A model generated the notes under the pieces. It was not told the origin of the DNA, ran no database searches, and was given only the letters and a program-made list of their open reading frames with translations. Below, in pieces: positions 20,300 to 30,005 of a DNA stretch of 64,000 bases. Numbering within the stretch: the first letter of the stretch is position 1; each line of letters opens with the position of its first letter. A program made the position numbers and the translations under genes. The DNA is from Pseudomonas sp. RIT-PI-r (GTDB lineage: Bacteria > Pseudomonadota > Gammaproteobacteria > Pseudomonadales > Pseudomonadaceae), in assembly GCF_001297015.1 (NCBI RefSeq), contig NZ_LIGE01000003.1, positions 1-64,000 on the forward strand, given 5' to 3'.

Positions 20300-23200
20300 A
20301 TGACTGATGAAAATCCAGCCCTCCACGCATCGCCATCCGACTTAGCGTTGCTGCCCAAGCCCGACAGGCACTATCAACCTCTGCTCGATGCCATTGCGCC
20401 GTGGCTCAGCCAGGCGCCGACCCACAGGCGCGACGCGCTGAAAAAAACCACGCCACAGCTTTCCGCCCCGCTCCTGCAAGCACCACGCAAAGAGCACGAG
20501 AAATTGCGCGCGCTCAATGCATTGCAGTGGGCTGCGCAAAACCGCGTCGAGCAAAACCTCGCACGCCTGCTGGATGCCCGGTCCTTCGCCGAACTATTGC
20601 TGGGTGTCGAGATAGAAAAACATTTCGGGCTGAACCTCGATGTCAGGCAAATCTTCATGCGCCTTTACATCCCTGCGCATGCGCCGTTGCCTGGGCTCAA
20701 GTCGGGCGCCGCGCGCACCTGGACGGTCGCCTTGGTGGACGCCGCACTGCATAACTTTGAAAGCCGCGAAACCAAGGACGACGCCTTCGAAACCACCTCC
20801 GCCTATATCAGCCGCCCTACACCCGAGGGACAGTTCAGCGCGCTGCCAAAGATTCGCGAAAAAATGCCTATCCCGGCCTTTACGAAACTGTGCCGTGATC
20901 TGGACATTGGTCAGCGCTACAAAAGTTATCTGGAAGACAACCTCGGCATCAGCAATCCCGTAGTCGCAGCGATCCTGCAAACCAATGTCAAAGCCAGTGA
21001 CAAAGCGGCCCTGATAACGGCGCTGCAAATGGCCTACATGCAAAAACTGCTGAGCGGAGATATCCACCGGCTGATTCTCGGCTTGCTCGATGGCTTGAAG
21101 TATCTGCGCCTGAATCGCCAGTCCTGGCAATGTCATGCGCTGACAATCATGAACGCCCGACTGACCGGTATCGTGCTGTTCGCTCCCAACCTCGAGAGTG
21201 CGGACACGACATCAAGAGTGGTGGTCTACATTCCGGATGACCCGGAGCATCCGATCAGGGAATACCCCAGCACCGGCGAGTTTGCCCGGCACCTGACACA
21301 ACGCCTGCGAGATCAGGACTATCAATCTTTTTTCAGTCGGTTCATCAATCATGAGGATCGTGGGCATTTCTTCGGCCAGTTGAACAATCGCCTTCTGCCG
21401 ATCACCTGGCAACCGGTTTCCAACGGTGATCCGCGCCCCACCTGGCGCGAGAATCCAGTCGAACGCGCGCCTCTGCAAATGGCCGCAACAACGATCAAAG
21501 GCGACTTGTGGGTTTATCTCTACCAACGAAAACTCGACAAAATTCTCAACGATGCACGGGTTGTCTGCGTCTCCACGGCAGCGGTCGACTGTCAGGCTCG
21601 CTGGGCGCTCTGGGATTCGTTCAGCGAAGTGGCTGCGTCCCTGCTCAACATTGTCGCCTTCATCGCGTTGCCATTCGTGCCATTTCTCGGCGAGCTGATG
21701 TTGGCGTATACCGCCTATCAACTGCTCGACGAAACCTTTGAAGGCATCGTCGATTGGGCGCAAGGCGCGTCCCGCGAGGCATTCGAACACTTCATGGACG
21801 CTGTGGAATCCGTCGTCCAGGTCGGTGCTTTCGCAGCAGGCGGGGTCATCGCGGCAAGCCAGTTTCGCGCGCTACTGCCGGAATCAGTGATTGCGTTCAT
21901 TGACCGGCTCACCCCGGCAAAACTGCCGAATGGCACCTCACGGTACTGGCAACCCGACCTGCACCTTTACGAGCAGACCACCTCCCTGCCCAAAGATGCA
22001 AAACCCGATGCGCTGGGCTTGCATGCTCATCAAGGTAAAACCCTGCTGGCTCTGGAAGACAAACTTTACGCGGTCAGCCGGGACAGCCCGTCAGCGCAAT
22101 ACCGCATCGACCACCCCGTTCGCCCCGAAGCCTATAAACCCGAACTCAAGCACAACCAGGCCGGAGTCTGGCAAACCGAACTCGATCAGCCGCTGGACTG
22201 GGAACGCAAGACGCTGTTGAGCCGTAGCGATCCGCACATGCGCCAACTGCCGCTCAGTCTGCAGGAGCGCCTGCTGGACATCAGTGGCTGCGAGGAAAAT
22301 GCCTTGCGCAAAATGCACGTCGAACTTGGGCAGATGCCGCCTCTGCTGGCCGACACCTTGCTGCGCTGGCATCTGGACGCTGACATTCAGACATTCATCG
22401 AGCAGATCGGTAGCGAACGCGCCGAAGATTACCTCCAGGCCGATCCGGTCATCCAACTGAAACTGCTACATGAGAGCGGCGACTGGCCTGCCGACAAAGG
22501 TGTGCGCCTGGTTGGTCGCAAAGGAAAGGTACTTTGGCAAACACCCACGGTGGACGTCCCGCTTCTACAGATTGATGCCTCAAGACTCGACGCCGGTAAT
22601 CTGCTCAAGACCTGTCTGCTGCGCTTGTCGGAAGTCGATGCAAAAACGTTACTGGGCGAAAAACCCCATACCTCGCCGCCGACGCTTGAGAGCCGCACCC
22701 GGACTTTGCGCCGACGGATTGCTGAACTGGCGCACCGCAAAAGGCAAAGCCTGTTCGAGGATAAATATCGCAGCCTGCAACGCAACGCCGCCCCCTTGGT
22801 TCAGGTGCTGATGGATGCCGAACCGGGGCTGCCAAAGACCCTCGCGCAATCCATTCTTGAAACGACTAGCGATTTCGAACGCGAACAGCTCCAGCACACA
22901 GTACTGCCCCGCCGGCTCGCCGAGCTTACCCGCGAGATCGGCCTGCAGGTGCGTGCGACGCGTGCTTTGGAGGGGCTGGAGCTAAAAGCCACGCAGGACA
23001 ATCTGGATACTGATCGACTGATAATGCACTCGCTGCCGAGGCTGCCAGGCTGGTCGCAATCATTGCGCCTGGAAGTCAGACACTACGCACACTCCGGCCC
23101 CCTGATCGACAGCATTGGCCCGCTGGACGCCACCACTCGCAAAGTGTTGGTGCTGACCGAACAGGGACAATACCAACCCTTTGACGATGCTGGTGAACAG

Positions 23201-25345
23201 CTTAGTGCTCCTGGCCCCCTGCTTTTCAATCTGCTGCAAGCCTTGCCTGATGCCGAGCGGCTGGCACTGAACGTTGGCATCGGCGAAAGTGAAAAACTCA
23301 ATCTGCTGATTCGCCAACACTCCCTGAACCGAGACGAGCTGCTGACCCTGCTCTCGCAAAACCCGAACCGCAAACCCGCCTACGACCCAAGCGTCATGCG
23401 TCTGCTCGGCGGCACTACCGGTTTCCGACGCATGCCCACCAACACTCCGACTTTGCAATCCCATGCTCACCGGCTGCTGCCGCATCTGTTGCCCGAAGAA
23501 CTGGAGGCTTTTGTCGAGCGCTTGCAACGTCATCCAAGCGGGCCACGCGGGGAATTGAACCGATTGTTTATCGAACGAGGTCGGCTCGACGAAGTTCTGA
23601 ATCCCTGGGTGAATGCGATCCCTGTTGTCCACCCCGAAACCGGCGCCCCACTCACTACCGAGCAATATGCCATTCAGCGAATTCGGCGCCGGCAGATGCG
23701 GGTCGACCTACTGGATTGCTGGAAACAGCAAGTTTCGCTGCCGATGGACTCCGAGCACATGATCGATTTGCGCCTGGCTCAACCGATCATCGGCGAACTG
23801 CCGGCGCTCGAAGTCAACTTCAGCCATGTCGACCACCTGACCATGGAGGGCGCCGAGAGCACTCAAGGCTTGCATCAGTTCCTTCGCTCCTTTTCGGATT
23901 TGCATCGACTCGCCCTGCGCGGCTTTCGCCTCGGCAACCTGCCGGAGGCAATCAATCAGTCGCCTCAGCTGCAAGAACTCATACTCTCCGATTGCGGCAT
24001 AACTCTTACACCGCAAAGCCTGGAAAGCCTGAGCAAACTGACGAAGTTGACAACTATCGACCTGTTCCAGAACCCGCTCGGACTCACACCCAATGTAGAA
24101 CGGATGCCCGGACTGAATTACATCGACGTCTCGGAAACCGGCATTTCCGAACTGCCCAGCGGCCTGCTGAGCCGCCCAAAATTGCAAACCGCCTTGCTCA
24201 ATGACAACCAGATTCACGCGCTGCCCGCAGCGCTCTTCGAACTGCCCGACAGTACGTCGGACGGCTTCGATCTTGGCGGCAATCCGATCAGTGTGACCGA
24301 CCGCGAACGAATCAAACGTCGCTTCAACGAAACACGGCAGGACTTGGGCGTTTTGGCTGAACCGGCCGACCTGCAACGCGTGCAAGCTTTGTACACGCAC
24401 CTGGATCAGGAGCAGGCCAGCGAGTTTTTTTACCTGTTGCCCGGGACGTTGGCCGAAGGACGAAGCGAAGTCGCGCGCCTAGAGCACGAATTCAGCAGCT
24501 TGAGTTCCGGGCTGGCAACCTGGGTAACCGATCTGCCTGCGCTCCATCCGATCAGCGGTGAACCCTTCACCCTGGACGAAGTACTGAGCGAGCACGCAGC
24601 GCGGCATGAATTCAAAAGCATTCTGGAGCAGAGCTGGCGACGGGAGATGGATGAAGATGACTTCGATCAGGACAACGAACCGACCCACGACTTGAACCTG
24701 ACCTCCACCATCAACGGCGAACTGCCCGAACTCGACGCCGACTTCAGCCATGTATCACATCTCTACATGACAAGCAGACCGGGACGGACATCCGGCATCG
24801 AGAGATTTCTACAGACGTTTCCCAAACTAAAAGGCCTGACACTTCGCCAATACCAACTCGAGCAGATCCCCGACGCGGTATTTCGAATGGCCGATCTGAC
24901 TCATCTGTCGCTCTCGGAGTGCCACATCACGCTCACGCCACAGGCCGTTGTCGAGCTTGCGCAGATGCATCGGCTGGAACATCTCGACCTGAGCGACAAC
25001 CCCTTGGGCGAAGCACCGGACGTCAGTCAGATGACGGAAATGACCCGACTGCTGCTCGACAACACCGGGATCACCACGCTGCCATCGGGCCTGCTGCAGC
25101 TTGAGCAATTGGACCTGGCGGCACTGAACGACAACGCAATCACTGACGTCCCCAGTGACATCCTCGAACTGCCAGCGGAACGCGGCGAGAAGATCAATCT
25201 GCGCAACAACCCATTCTCCGAAGCGAGCGTGCAGCGCCTGCTCGCTTACTTCCGGAACTATCGTGTGGACTTTGGGGTGGAGGTGGTCATCAACCGGGCA
25301 GAACTCGAAGTGTCGACGTCGGAAGATTCCGAGACCGACGAGTGA
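20300..25345 (+). CDS. Giant LRR toxin-like protein without a visible NEL ligase domain
   Basis: 1681 residues from MTDENPALHAS; an in-frame ATG 57 codons upstream lies in non-coding-like sequence. About residues 1-1100 resemble the large N-terminal region of Pseudomonas dermonecrotic-toxin/DUF6543-type LRR proteins. Hydrophobic helices at about 444-478 (NIVAFIALPFVPFLGELMLAY) and 503-527 may insert in a host membrane. Two leucine-rich blocks follow (about 1160-1343 and 1467-1650), each ending in a DL/DN-G.NP capping turn. Relatives usually finish with a NEL-type E3 ubiquitin ligase domain; this one stops some 25 residues after the second LRR block. It stands between aruC and argR where PAO1 has one small gene. 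The Shine-Dalgarno is weak; a 12-residue ORF (20269-20307) overlaps the start. Confidence 0.8.
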   Translation: MTDENPALHASPSDLALLPKPDRHYQPLLDAIAPWLSQAPTHRRDALKKTTPQLSAPLLQAPRKEHEKLRALNALQWAAQNRVEQNLARLLDARSFAELLLGVEIEKHFGLNLDVRQIFMRLYIPAHAPLPGLKSGAARTWTVALVDAALHNFESRETKDDAFETTSAYISRPTPEGQFSALPKIREKMPIPAFTKLCRDLDIGQRYKSYLEDNLGISNPVVAAILQTNVKASDKAALITALQMAYMQKLLSGDIHRLILGLLDGLKYLRLNRQSWQCHALTIMNARLTGIVLFAPNLESADTTSRVVVYIPDDPEHPIREYPSTGEFARHLTQRLRDQDYQSFFSRFINHEDRGHFFGQLNNRLLPITWQPVSNGDPRPTWRENPVERAPLQMAATTIKGDLWVYLYQRKLDKILNDARVVCVSTAAVDCQARWALWDSFSEVAASLLNIVAFIALPFVPFLGELMLAYTAYQLLDETFEGIVDWAQGASREAFEHFMDAVESVVQVGAFAAGGVIAASQFRALLPESVIAFIDRLTPAKLPNGTSRYWQPDLHLYEQTTSLPKDAKPDALGLHAHQGKTLLALEDKLYAVSRDSPSAQYRIDHPVRPEAYKPELKHNQAGVWQTELDQPLDWERKTLLSRSDPHMRQLPLSLQERLLDISGCEENALRKMHVELGQMPPLLADTLLRWHLDADIQTFIEQIGSERAEDYLQADPVIQLKLLHESGDWPADKGVRLVGRKGKVLWQTPTVDVPLLQIDASRLDAGNLLKTCLLRLSEVDAKTLLGEKPHTSPPTLESRTRTLRRRIAELAHRKRQSLFEDKYRSLQRNAAPLVQVLMDAEPGLPKTLAQSILETTSDFEREQLQHTVLPRRLAELTREIGLQVRATRALEGLELKATQDNLDTDRLIMHSLPRLPGWSQSLRLEVRHYAHSGPLIDSIGPLDATTRKVLVLTEQGQYQPFDDAGEQLSAPGPLLFNLLQALPDAERLALNVGIGESEKLNLLIRQHSLNRDELLTLLSQNPNRKPAYDPSVMRLLGGTTGFRRMPTNTPTLQSHAHRLLPHLLPEELEAFVERLQRHPSGPRGELNRLFIERGRLDEVLNPWVNAIPVVHPETGAPLTTEQYAIQRIRRRQMRVDLLDCWKQQVSLPMDSEHMIDLRLAQPIIGELPALEVNFSHVDHLTMEGAESTQGLHQFLRSFSDLHRLALRGFRLGNLPEAINQSPQLQELILSDCGITLTPQSLESLSKLTKLTTIDLFQNPLGLTPNVERMPGLNYIDVSETGISELPSGLLSRPKLQTALLNDNQIHALPAALFELPDSTSDGFDLGGNPISVTDRERIKRRFNETRQDLGVLAEPADLQRVQALYTHLDQEQASEFFYLLPGTLAEGRSEVARLEHEFSSLSSGLATWVTDLPALHPISGEPFTLDEVLSEHAARHEFKSILEQSWRREMDEDDFDQDNEPTHDLNLTSTINGELPELDADFSHVSHLYMTSRPGRTSGIERFLQTFPKLKGLTLRQYQLEQIPDAVFRMADLTHLSLSECHITLTPQAVVELAQMHRLEHLDLSDNPLGEAPDVSQMTEMTRLLLDNTGITTLPSGLLQLEQLDLAALNDNAITDVPSDILELPAERGEKINLRNNPFSEASVQRLLAYFRNYRVDFGVEVVINRAELEVSTSEDSETDE

Positions 25346-25371
25346 TCAACCTGCTCGCCGAGCAAGGCCTT

Positions 25372-26352
25372 TCAACCGCGCTCTGGCGGTACCGACGACA
25401 ATTCGAACGGGCTGCTGCTGCGCCGCTGGTTGCGATCTTCCCGCGGCGTGGCGCCGAAGAAGTTGCGATAGGCGCTGGAGAAGTGCGGCCCCGAAGAGAA
25501 GCCACACGAGAGGCCGATCTGGATGATCGACTTGCTGGTTTGCATCAACATCTGCCGGGCCTTGTTCAGGCGCAATTCCAGATAGTACTGGCTCGGCACA
25601 CGGTTGAGGTATTGCTTGAAGATCCGCTCCAACTGACGACGGGACACGCACACGTGCTGGGCGATTTCGTCGGTGGTCAGCGGTTCTTCGATGTTGGCTT
25701 CCATCAGCAATACCGCCTGGGTGAGCTTCGGATGGCTAGAGCCGAGACGATTCTGCAACGGGATACGCTGGCGCTCGCCACCTTCGCGGATGCGCTCGAC
25801 CACCAGTTCTTCCGACACTGCGCCGGCCAGTTCCGCACCGTGATCGCGGGCCAGCACCGCCAGCAACAGATCGAGGACGGACATGCCGCCGCACGCGGTC
25901 AGGCGATCGCGATCCCAGTCGAACAGATGACTGGTGGCGATGACTTTGGGGAAACGCTCGGCGAAATCGTCCTGCCAGCGCCAGTGCACGGCAGCGCGAT
26001 AGCCGTCGAGCAAGCCGAGTTGGGCCAACGGGTACACACCAGCGGACAGACCGCCGATCACGCAACCGGCACGCACCAGTTGCTTGAGTGCGCTGCTGAG
26101 TGCCGGCGCCAGCGTGGTCGGCGGCTCGTCAGCGAGCAGGAACAGTTTCTGGAAATTTTCGAGCTTGCCGGTCCACGCTTCACCGGGCAATTGCCAGGCA
26201 CCTTCGGCCGGCGGCTCGGCCTGCAGGAAGGACAATTCGTAGACCACGTCCGGATGCACACGCTGAGCAACACGCAAGGCCTCCTCCGCCAGCGCCAGCG
26301 TCAACGCTTTAGTGCTGGGCCAAATCAGGAAACCAATTCGATGGGCAGTCAT
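25372..26352 (-). CDS. argR: Arginine-responsive AraC-family regulator ArgR
   Basis: 326 residues from MTAHRIGFLIWPSTKALTLALAEE; a start 13 codons upstream is rejected because this one matches the known protein. The N-terminal two thirds is a GlxA/DJ-1-like amidotransferase-fold sensing domain (AGCVIGGLSAGVYPLAQLGLLDG). The last 100 residues are two helix-turn-helix motifs (TTDEIAQHVCVSRRQLERIFKQY; IIQIGLSCGFSSGPHFSSAYRNFFG). ArgR activates aru and aot genes and represses biosynthesis when arginine is present. It lies downstream of the aot genes on the same strand. Confidence 0.95.
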   Translation of the reverse strand: MTAHRIGFLIWPSTKALTLALAEEALRVAQRVHPDVVYELSFLQAEPPAEGAWQLPGEAWTGKLENFQKLFLLADEPPTTLAPALSSALKQLVRAGCVIGGLSAGVYPLAQLGLLDGYRAAVHWRWQDDFAERFPKVIATSHLFDWDRDRLTACGGMSVLDLLLAVLARDHGAELAGAVSEELVVERIREGGERQRIPLQNRLGSSHPKLTQAVLLMEANIEEPLTTDEIAQHVCVSRRQLERIFKQYLNRVPSQYYLELRLNKARQMLMQTSKSIIQIGLSCGFSSGPHFSSAYRNFFGATPREDRNQRRSSSPFELSSVPPERG

Positions 26353-26471
26353 GGGCGGGCAATCCGAAGCGAAGAACAGTGATGAAGGCAAGGGCCAATG
26401 CTAGCCCGAAAATGAACACAAATCTTGAGCCTGACGCAGATCCACCATCGGGACTGGAATACTTATCCCAA

Positions 26472-26557
26472 TGTAGGAGCTGACGAGTAAAACGAGGCTG
26501 CGATCTTTTGATCCTCAAAAACAGATCAAAAGATCGCAGCCTTCGGCAGCTCCTACA
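26472..26557. repeat. Second-type REP pair between aotP and argR
   Basis: TGTAGGAGCTG ... CAGCTCCTACA with an inner perfect inverted repeat (GGCTGCGATCTTTTGATC / GATCAAAAGATCGCAGCC). This is a different REP class from the GTGAGCCTGCTCGCG elements elsewhere in the window. Confidence 0.85.
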
Positions 26558-26623
26558 GTGGAATGGAGCCAGCCTTCAGGTTGCGAAGCATGCACTATTC
26601 CGGTGCATACCGGCAGCCCTGAA

Positions 26624-27388
26624 TTACTTGAGACTGCCCGAGAGGAATTGCTGCAAACGTTCTGATTGCGGATTGACCAGCACTTCGCGCGGGTTGCCGC
26701 TTTCTTCAACCACACCTTTGTGCAGGAACACCAGTTGATTCGACACTTCACGGGCAAAGCCCATTTCGTGCGTCACCACGACCATGGTGCGACCTTCCTG
26801 AGCCAGCGCTTGCATGACTTTCAGCACGTCGCCCACCAGCTCGGGGTCGAGGGCCGAAGTCGGTTCGTCGAACAGCATCACCTCAGGTTCCATCGCCAGC
26901 GCACGGGCGATCGCCACACGCTGCTGTTCACCACCGGACATGTGCCCCGGGAACGCATCTTTACGATGGGCCACGCCGACCTTGTTCAGGTAGTGCTCGG
27001 CTTTCTCGCGGGCTTCGGCCTTGGACACGCCAAGCACATGCACCGGCGCTTCCATGATGTTTTCCAGCGCAGTCATGTGCGACCACAGGTTGAAATGCTG
27101 GAACACCATCGACAGGCGCGAACGCATACGTTGCAGCTGCTTCGGATCAGCGGCTTTCAGCGCGCCGTCCTTGTTCGCCACCAGTTTCAGCTCTTCGTTG
27201 TTGAGCAGAATCTTGCCCGCGTGCGGCTGCTCGAGCAGGTTGATGCAGCGCAGGAAAGTACTTTTGCCGGAGCCACTGGAGCCGATGATGCTGATCACAT
27301 CGCCGGCTGCCGCTTTCAGGGACACGCCCTTGAGCACTTCGTGACTGCCATAGCGTTTATGCAGGTCTTGGACTTCAAGTTTGTACAT
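26624..27388 (-). CDS. aotP: Arginine/ornithine ABC transporter ATP-binding protein AotP
   Basis: 254 residues from MYKLEVQDLHKRYGSHEVLKG. It has Walker A GSSGSGKST (about 38-46), the Q-loop region MVFQHFNLWSHM, the signature MSGGEQQRVAIARAL, Walker B VMLFDEPTSALD and the switch VVVTHEMGFAREV. It powers the AotJQMP importer of arginine and ornithine at the inner membrane. A start five codons upstream is possible; MYKLEV is the family start. It is downstream of the M14-like gene and upstream of argR, probably in the same transcript. Confidence 0.95.
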   Translation of the reverse strand: MYKLEVQDLHKRYGSHEVLKGVSLKAAAGDVISIIGSSGSGKSTFLRCINLLEQPHAGKILLNNEELKLVANKDGALKAADPKQLQRMRSRLSMVFQHFNLWSHMTALENIMEAPVHVLGVSKAEAREKAEHYLNKVGVAHRKDAFPGHMSGGEQQRVAIARALAMEPEVMLFDEPTSALDPELVGDVLKVMQALAQEGRTMVVVTHEMGFAREVSNQLVFLHKGVVEESGNPREVLVNPQSERLQQFLSGSLK

Positions 27389-27415
27389 GCGGTCGGTTCT
27401 CACAAAAACAGTCAG

Positions 27416-28528
27416 TCAGTCGTTGAGCAAGCGCCCGTGACGCAGCGCTTCGCGCCCCGCCACCTTGGCCAGCCAGAAACCGGGTTGGGCATAACGCAGC
27501 CGTTCAATGGCAAACAGCACCCCGGAGGTACCAGCACACACCGTGCTGACCCGATCGGACACAGGATCAATCACTTCAAAAATCTCGTCGCCCGCCTCGA
27601 CCCATTCGCCGGGCTTGCGCAGAAAACTCACCACGCCAGGGTGCGGTGCGAGCAGCAATTCAGTGCCTTCGAACGGCATGCCTTCACAGGCTTCGTGCGC
27701 CGGGTTCGGCCACTCGCCAGTGATCAGGCCTTGCTCGGCGAGGAACGCGAGAATGCCTTCAGCATACGCTTCAGCTTCAGCGCGACCGGTATCGGCCTGA
27801 CCGCCCAATTCGATTGTCGTCGCCAGACACGCCAACGGAATCTGCGCATCGGGTAACTGTCGCGATAGTCGCAACCACGGCAGCGAACAGGCTTCATCGA
27901 ACGAGCTGCCGCCGGAATCTTCCGCCAGCAATCCGACCTTCACATTCAGATGCGCCGCCAGCGAACGCCACTGCGGCCAATGCTGCGGCAACGCGTACAT
28001 GTGCAGCGCGGCTTCAGCATCACAGTGCAAATCCAACACCACATCGGCGGTGCAGGCATGGCTGAGCAACACGCGCTGCATGCCTTGCAACTGGCTGCTC
28101 GCCTCGGGCAATGCGGCGAGATGGTCGGCCATGGCCTGACGGATCAGGCGCACATTGGCGTGCGGATCATCACCAAGGCTATCAGCCAATGCTGCCGCAA
28201 CCGGCGCGCTCAGCTCAACGAAATCACGATTGAAATTCTTGCCGCTACCGGCCTCGAAACGGCCCTGGTGATTGCCTTGCAGCAACTGCCCAAGCCCCAA
28301 CGGGTTGGCGACCGGCACCAGTTCGATGACACCGTTGAGCAGGCCTTTGGCTTCGAGTTCACCGAGGCGCTTTTTCAGCTCCCAGGCGGTGCGCATGCCC
28401 GGCAATTCGTCAGCGTGGAGGCTGGCCTGAATGTAGGCCTTGCGCTCGCCATGGCCGAAGCGGAACACCGAAATCTTGCGCTCGCTGCCCAGATGGCTCC
28501 ACGGCAATACGTGGTCGATGCGTTCCAT
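27416..28528 (-). CDS. Succinylglutamate desuccinylase/aspartoacylase-family protein (PA0891-like)
   Basis: 370 residues. The M14/AspA zinc-site pattern is YIQASLHADELPGMRTAWEL (H..E, about residue 35) with a later LDLHCDAEAALHMYA. The C-terminal domain (HPGVVSFLRKPGEWVEAGDEIFEVIDPVSD) resembles a barrel-sandwich cap. A gene of this type lies between aotM and aotP in P. aeruginosa too. It is likely a deacylase or carboxypeptidase acting on an acylated arginine/ornithine derivative taken up by the transporter, but the substrate is unknown. It starts one base after aotM ends. Confidence 0.85.
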   Translation of the reverse strand: MERIDHVLPWSHLGSERKISVFRFGHGERKAYIQASLHADELPGMRTAWELKKRLGELEAKGLLNGVIELVPVANPLGLGQLLQGNHQGRFEAGSGKNFNRDFVELSAPVAAALADSLGDDPHANVRLIRQAMADHLAALPEASSQLQGMQRVLLSHACTADVVLDLHCDAEAALHMYALPQHWPQWRSLAAHLNVKVGLLAEDSGGSSFDEACSLPWLRLSRQLPDAQIPLACLATTIELGGQADTGRAEAEAYAEGILAFLAEQGLITGEWPNPAHEACEGMPFEGTELLLAPHPGVVSFLRKPGEWVEAGDEIFEVIDPVSDRVSTVCAGTSGVLFAIERLRYAQPGFWLAKVAGREALRHGRLLND

Positions 28529-28529
28529 A

Positions 28530-29228
28530 TCAGTGCTTCCGCGGGGCCAGGTAGCTCAACCAGCGACGCTCGGCCAGTTTGAACAGCTTGACCAGAATGA
28601 ACGTCAGGCACAGGTAGAACACGCCAGCGGTGATGTACGCCTCGAACGGCAGATAGAACTGCGCGTTGACCGTGCGCGCCGCGCCAGTGATGTCGATCAA
28701 GGTCACGATGGAAGCCAGACTGGTGGTCTGCAGCATCATGATCACTTCGTTGCTGTACTGCGGCAGCGCCCGGCGCAGGGCCGACGGCAGCAGGATGCGC
28801 TTGTACAGTTTGAAGCGCGACATGCCCATGGCCTTGGCCGCTTCGATCTCACCATTCGGCGTGGCCTTGAGGCTGCCGGCGATGATTTCAGCGGTGTAGG
28901 CGCTGGTGTTGACCGCAAAGGCCAGGCACGCACAGAACGTTGCGCTGGACAGCCACGGCCAGAAGATACTTTCGCGTACCGCTTCGAACTGCGCCAGACC
29001 GTAGTAGATCAGGAACAGTTGCACCAGCATCGGCGTGCCACGGATCACGTAGGTGTAAAGCCACGCGGCACCGTTGACGACCCGGTTCTTCGAGACGCGC
29101 ATCAGCCCCAGCGGCAGGGCCGCGAGCAGACCGAAAAACAGCGACAGCGCGAGCAGTTTGAGGGTGGTCAGCAGGCCGCCGAGGTACAGCGGCATGGCCT
29201 CCCAAATGACGTTGTAGTCGAAGATCAT
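28530..29228 (-). CDS. aotM: Arginine/ornithine ABC transporter permease AotM
   Basis: 232 residues with five hydrophobic helices and the amino-acid permease cytoplasmic loop EIEAAKAMGMSRFKLYKRILLPSALRRALP (EAA motif, about residues 130-160). YTYVIRGTPMLVQLFLIYYGL is the typical HisM/GlnP family start of the core. It forms the membrane channel with AotQ. The ATG overlaps the aotQ stop by four bases (ATGA). Confidence 0.95.
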   Translation of the reverse strand: MIFDYNVIWEAMPLYLGGLLTTLKLLALSLFFGLLAALPLGLMRVSKNRVVNGAAWLYTYVIRGTPMLVQLFLIYYGLAQFEAVRESIFWPWLSSATFCACLAFAVNTSAYTAEIIAGSLKATPNGEIEAAKAMGMSRFKLYKRILLPSALRRALPQYSNEVIMMLQTTSLASIVTLIDITGAARTVNAQFYLPFEAYITAGVFYLCLTFILVKLFKLAERRWLSYLAPRKH

Positions 29229-29914
29229 AGATCAGCCGCCCTTACGCCTACCGAGTAGCGCTTCTCAAGGTGACGCAATGCCAGCAACGAGACACTGGTG
29301 ATCACCAGGTACATTGCCGCCACAGCGAGGAAGAAGGTGAAAGGCTCGCGGGTGGCATCTGCCGCCTGCTTGGCCTTGAACATCATGTCTTGCAGACCGA
29401 CTACGGAAATCAGCGCGGTGGCCTTGGTCAATACCAGCCAGTTGTTGGTGAAGCCCGGAATCGCCAGGCGAATCATCTGCGGCACCATCACCCGGAAGAA
29501 CACCTGAAAGCTGCTCATGCCATACGCCATGCCCGCTTCGGCCTGACCTTTTGGGATCGCCATGAACGCGCCACGGAAGGTTTCCGACAGGTACGCACCG
29601 AAGATGAAACCGAGGGTGCCGATACCGGCGGCCAATGGATTCAGGTCGATGTAATCGTCATAGCCGAGCATCGGCGCCACGCGGTTGAGCAAGTCCTGAC
29701 CGCCGTAGAAGATCAGCAGGATCAGCACCAGATCGGGAATCCCGCGGATCACCGTGGAATACAGATCGCCCAGCCAGGCCAGCCAGCGCACCGGCGACAG
29801 GCGCAACGCGACACCGATCAGCCCGAGAACGATGGCCAGAGCCATGGACGACAAGGCGAGCTGAAGCGTCAGCCATGCGCCATCGAGGATGACAGCCCCG
29901 TAGCCTTTCAACAT
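29225..29914 (-). CDS. aotQ: Arginine/ornithine ABC transporter permease AotQ
   Basis: 229 residues. LYSTVIRGIPDLVLILLIFYGGQDLLN matches the polar amino-acid permease core. The EAA loop reads GQAEAGMAYGMSSFQVFFRVMVPQMIRLAIPG (about 120-150). Five membrane segments. Partner of AotM; the two genes overlap by four bases and follow aotJ by 91 bp. Confidence 0.95.
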   Translation of the reverse strand: MLKGYGAVILDGAWLTLQLALSSMALAIVLGLIGVALRLSPVRWLAWLGDLYSTVIRGIPDLVLILLIFYGGQDLLNRVAPMLGYDDYIDLNPLAAGIGTLGFIFGAYLSETFRGAFMAIPKGQAEAGMAYGMSSFQVFFRVMVPQMIRLAIPGFTNNWLVLTKATALISVVGLQDMMFKAKQAADATREPFTFFLAVAAMYLVITSVSLLALRHLEKRYSVGVRAADL

Positions 29915-30005
29915 GATTCAGGTCCTCGAAAGTTGGGATGAAAAAATGGCGCAAACCGCAGAGATCCTGTTGCTTGCGCCATTTCGGACTTGTCGCAGAG
30001 ACGTG

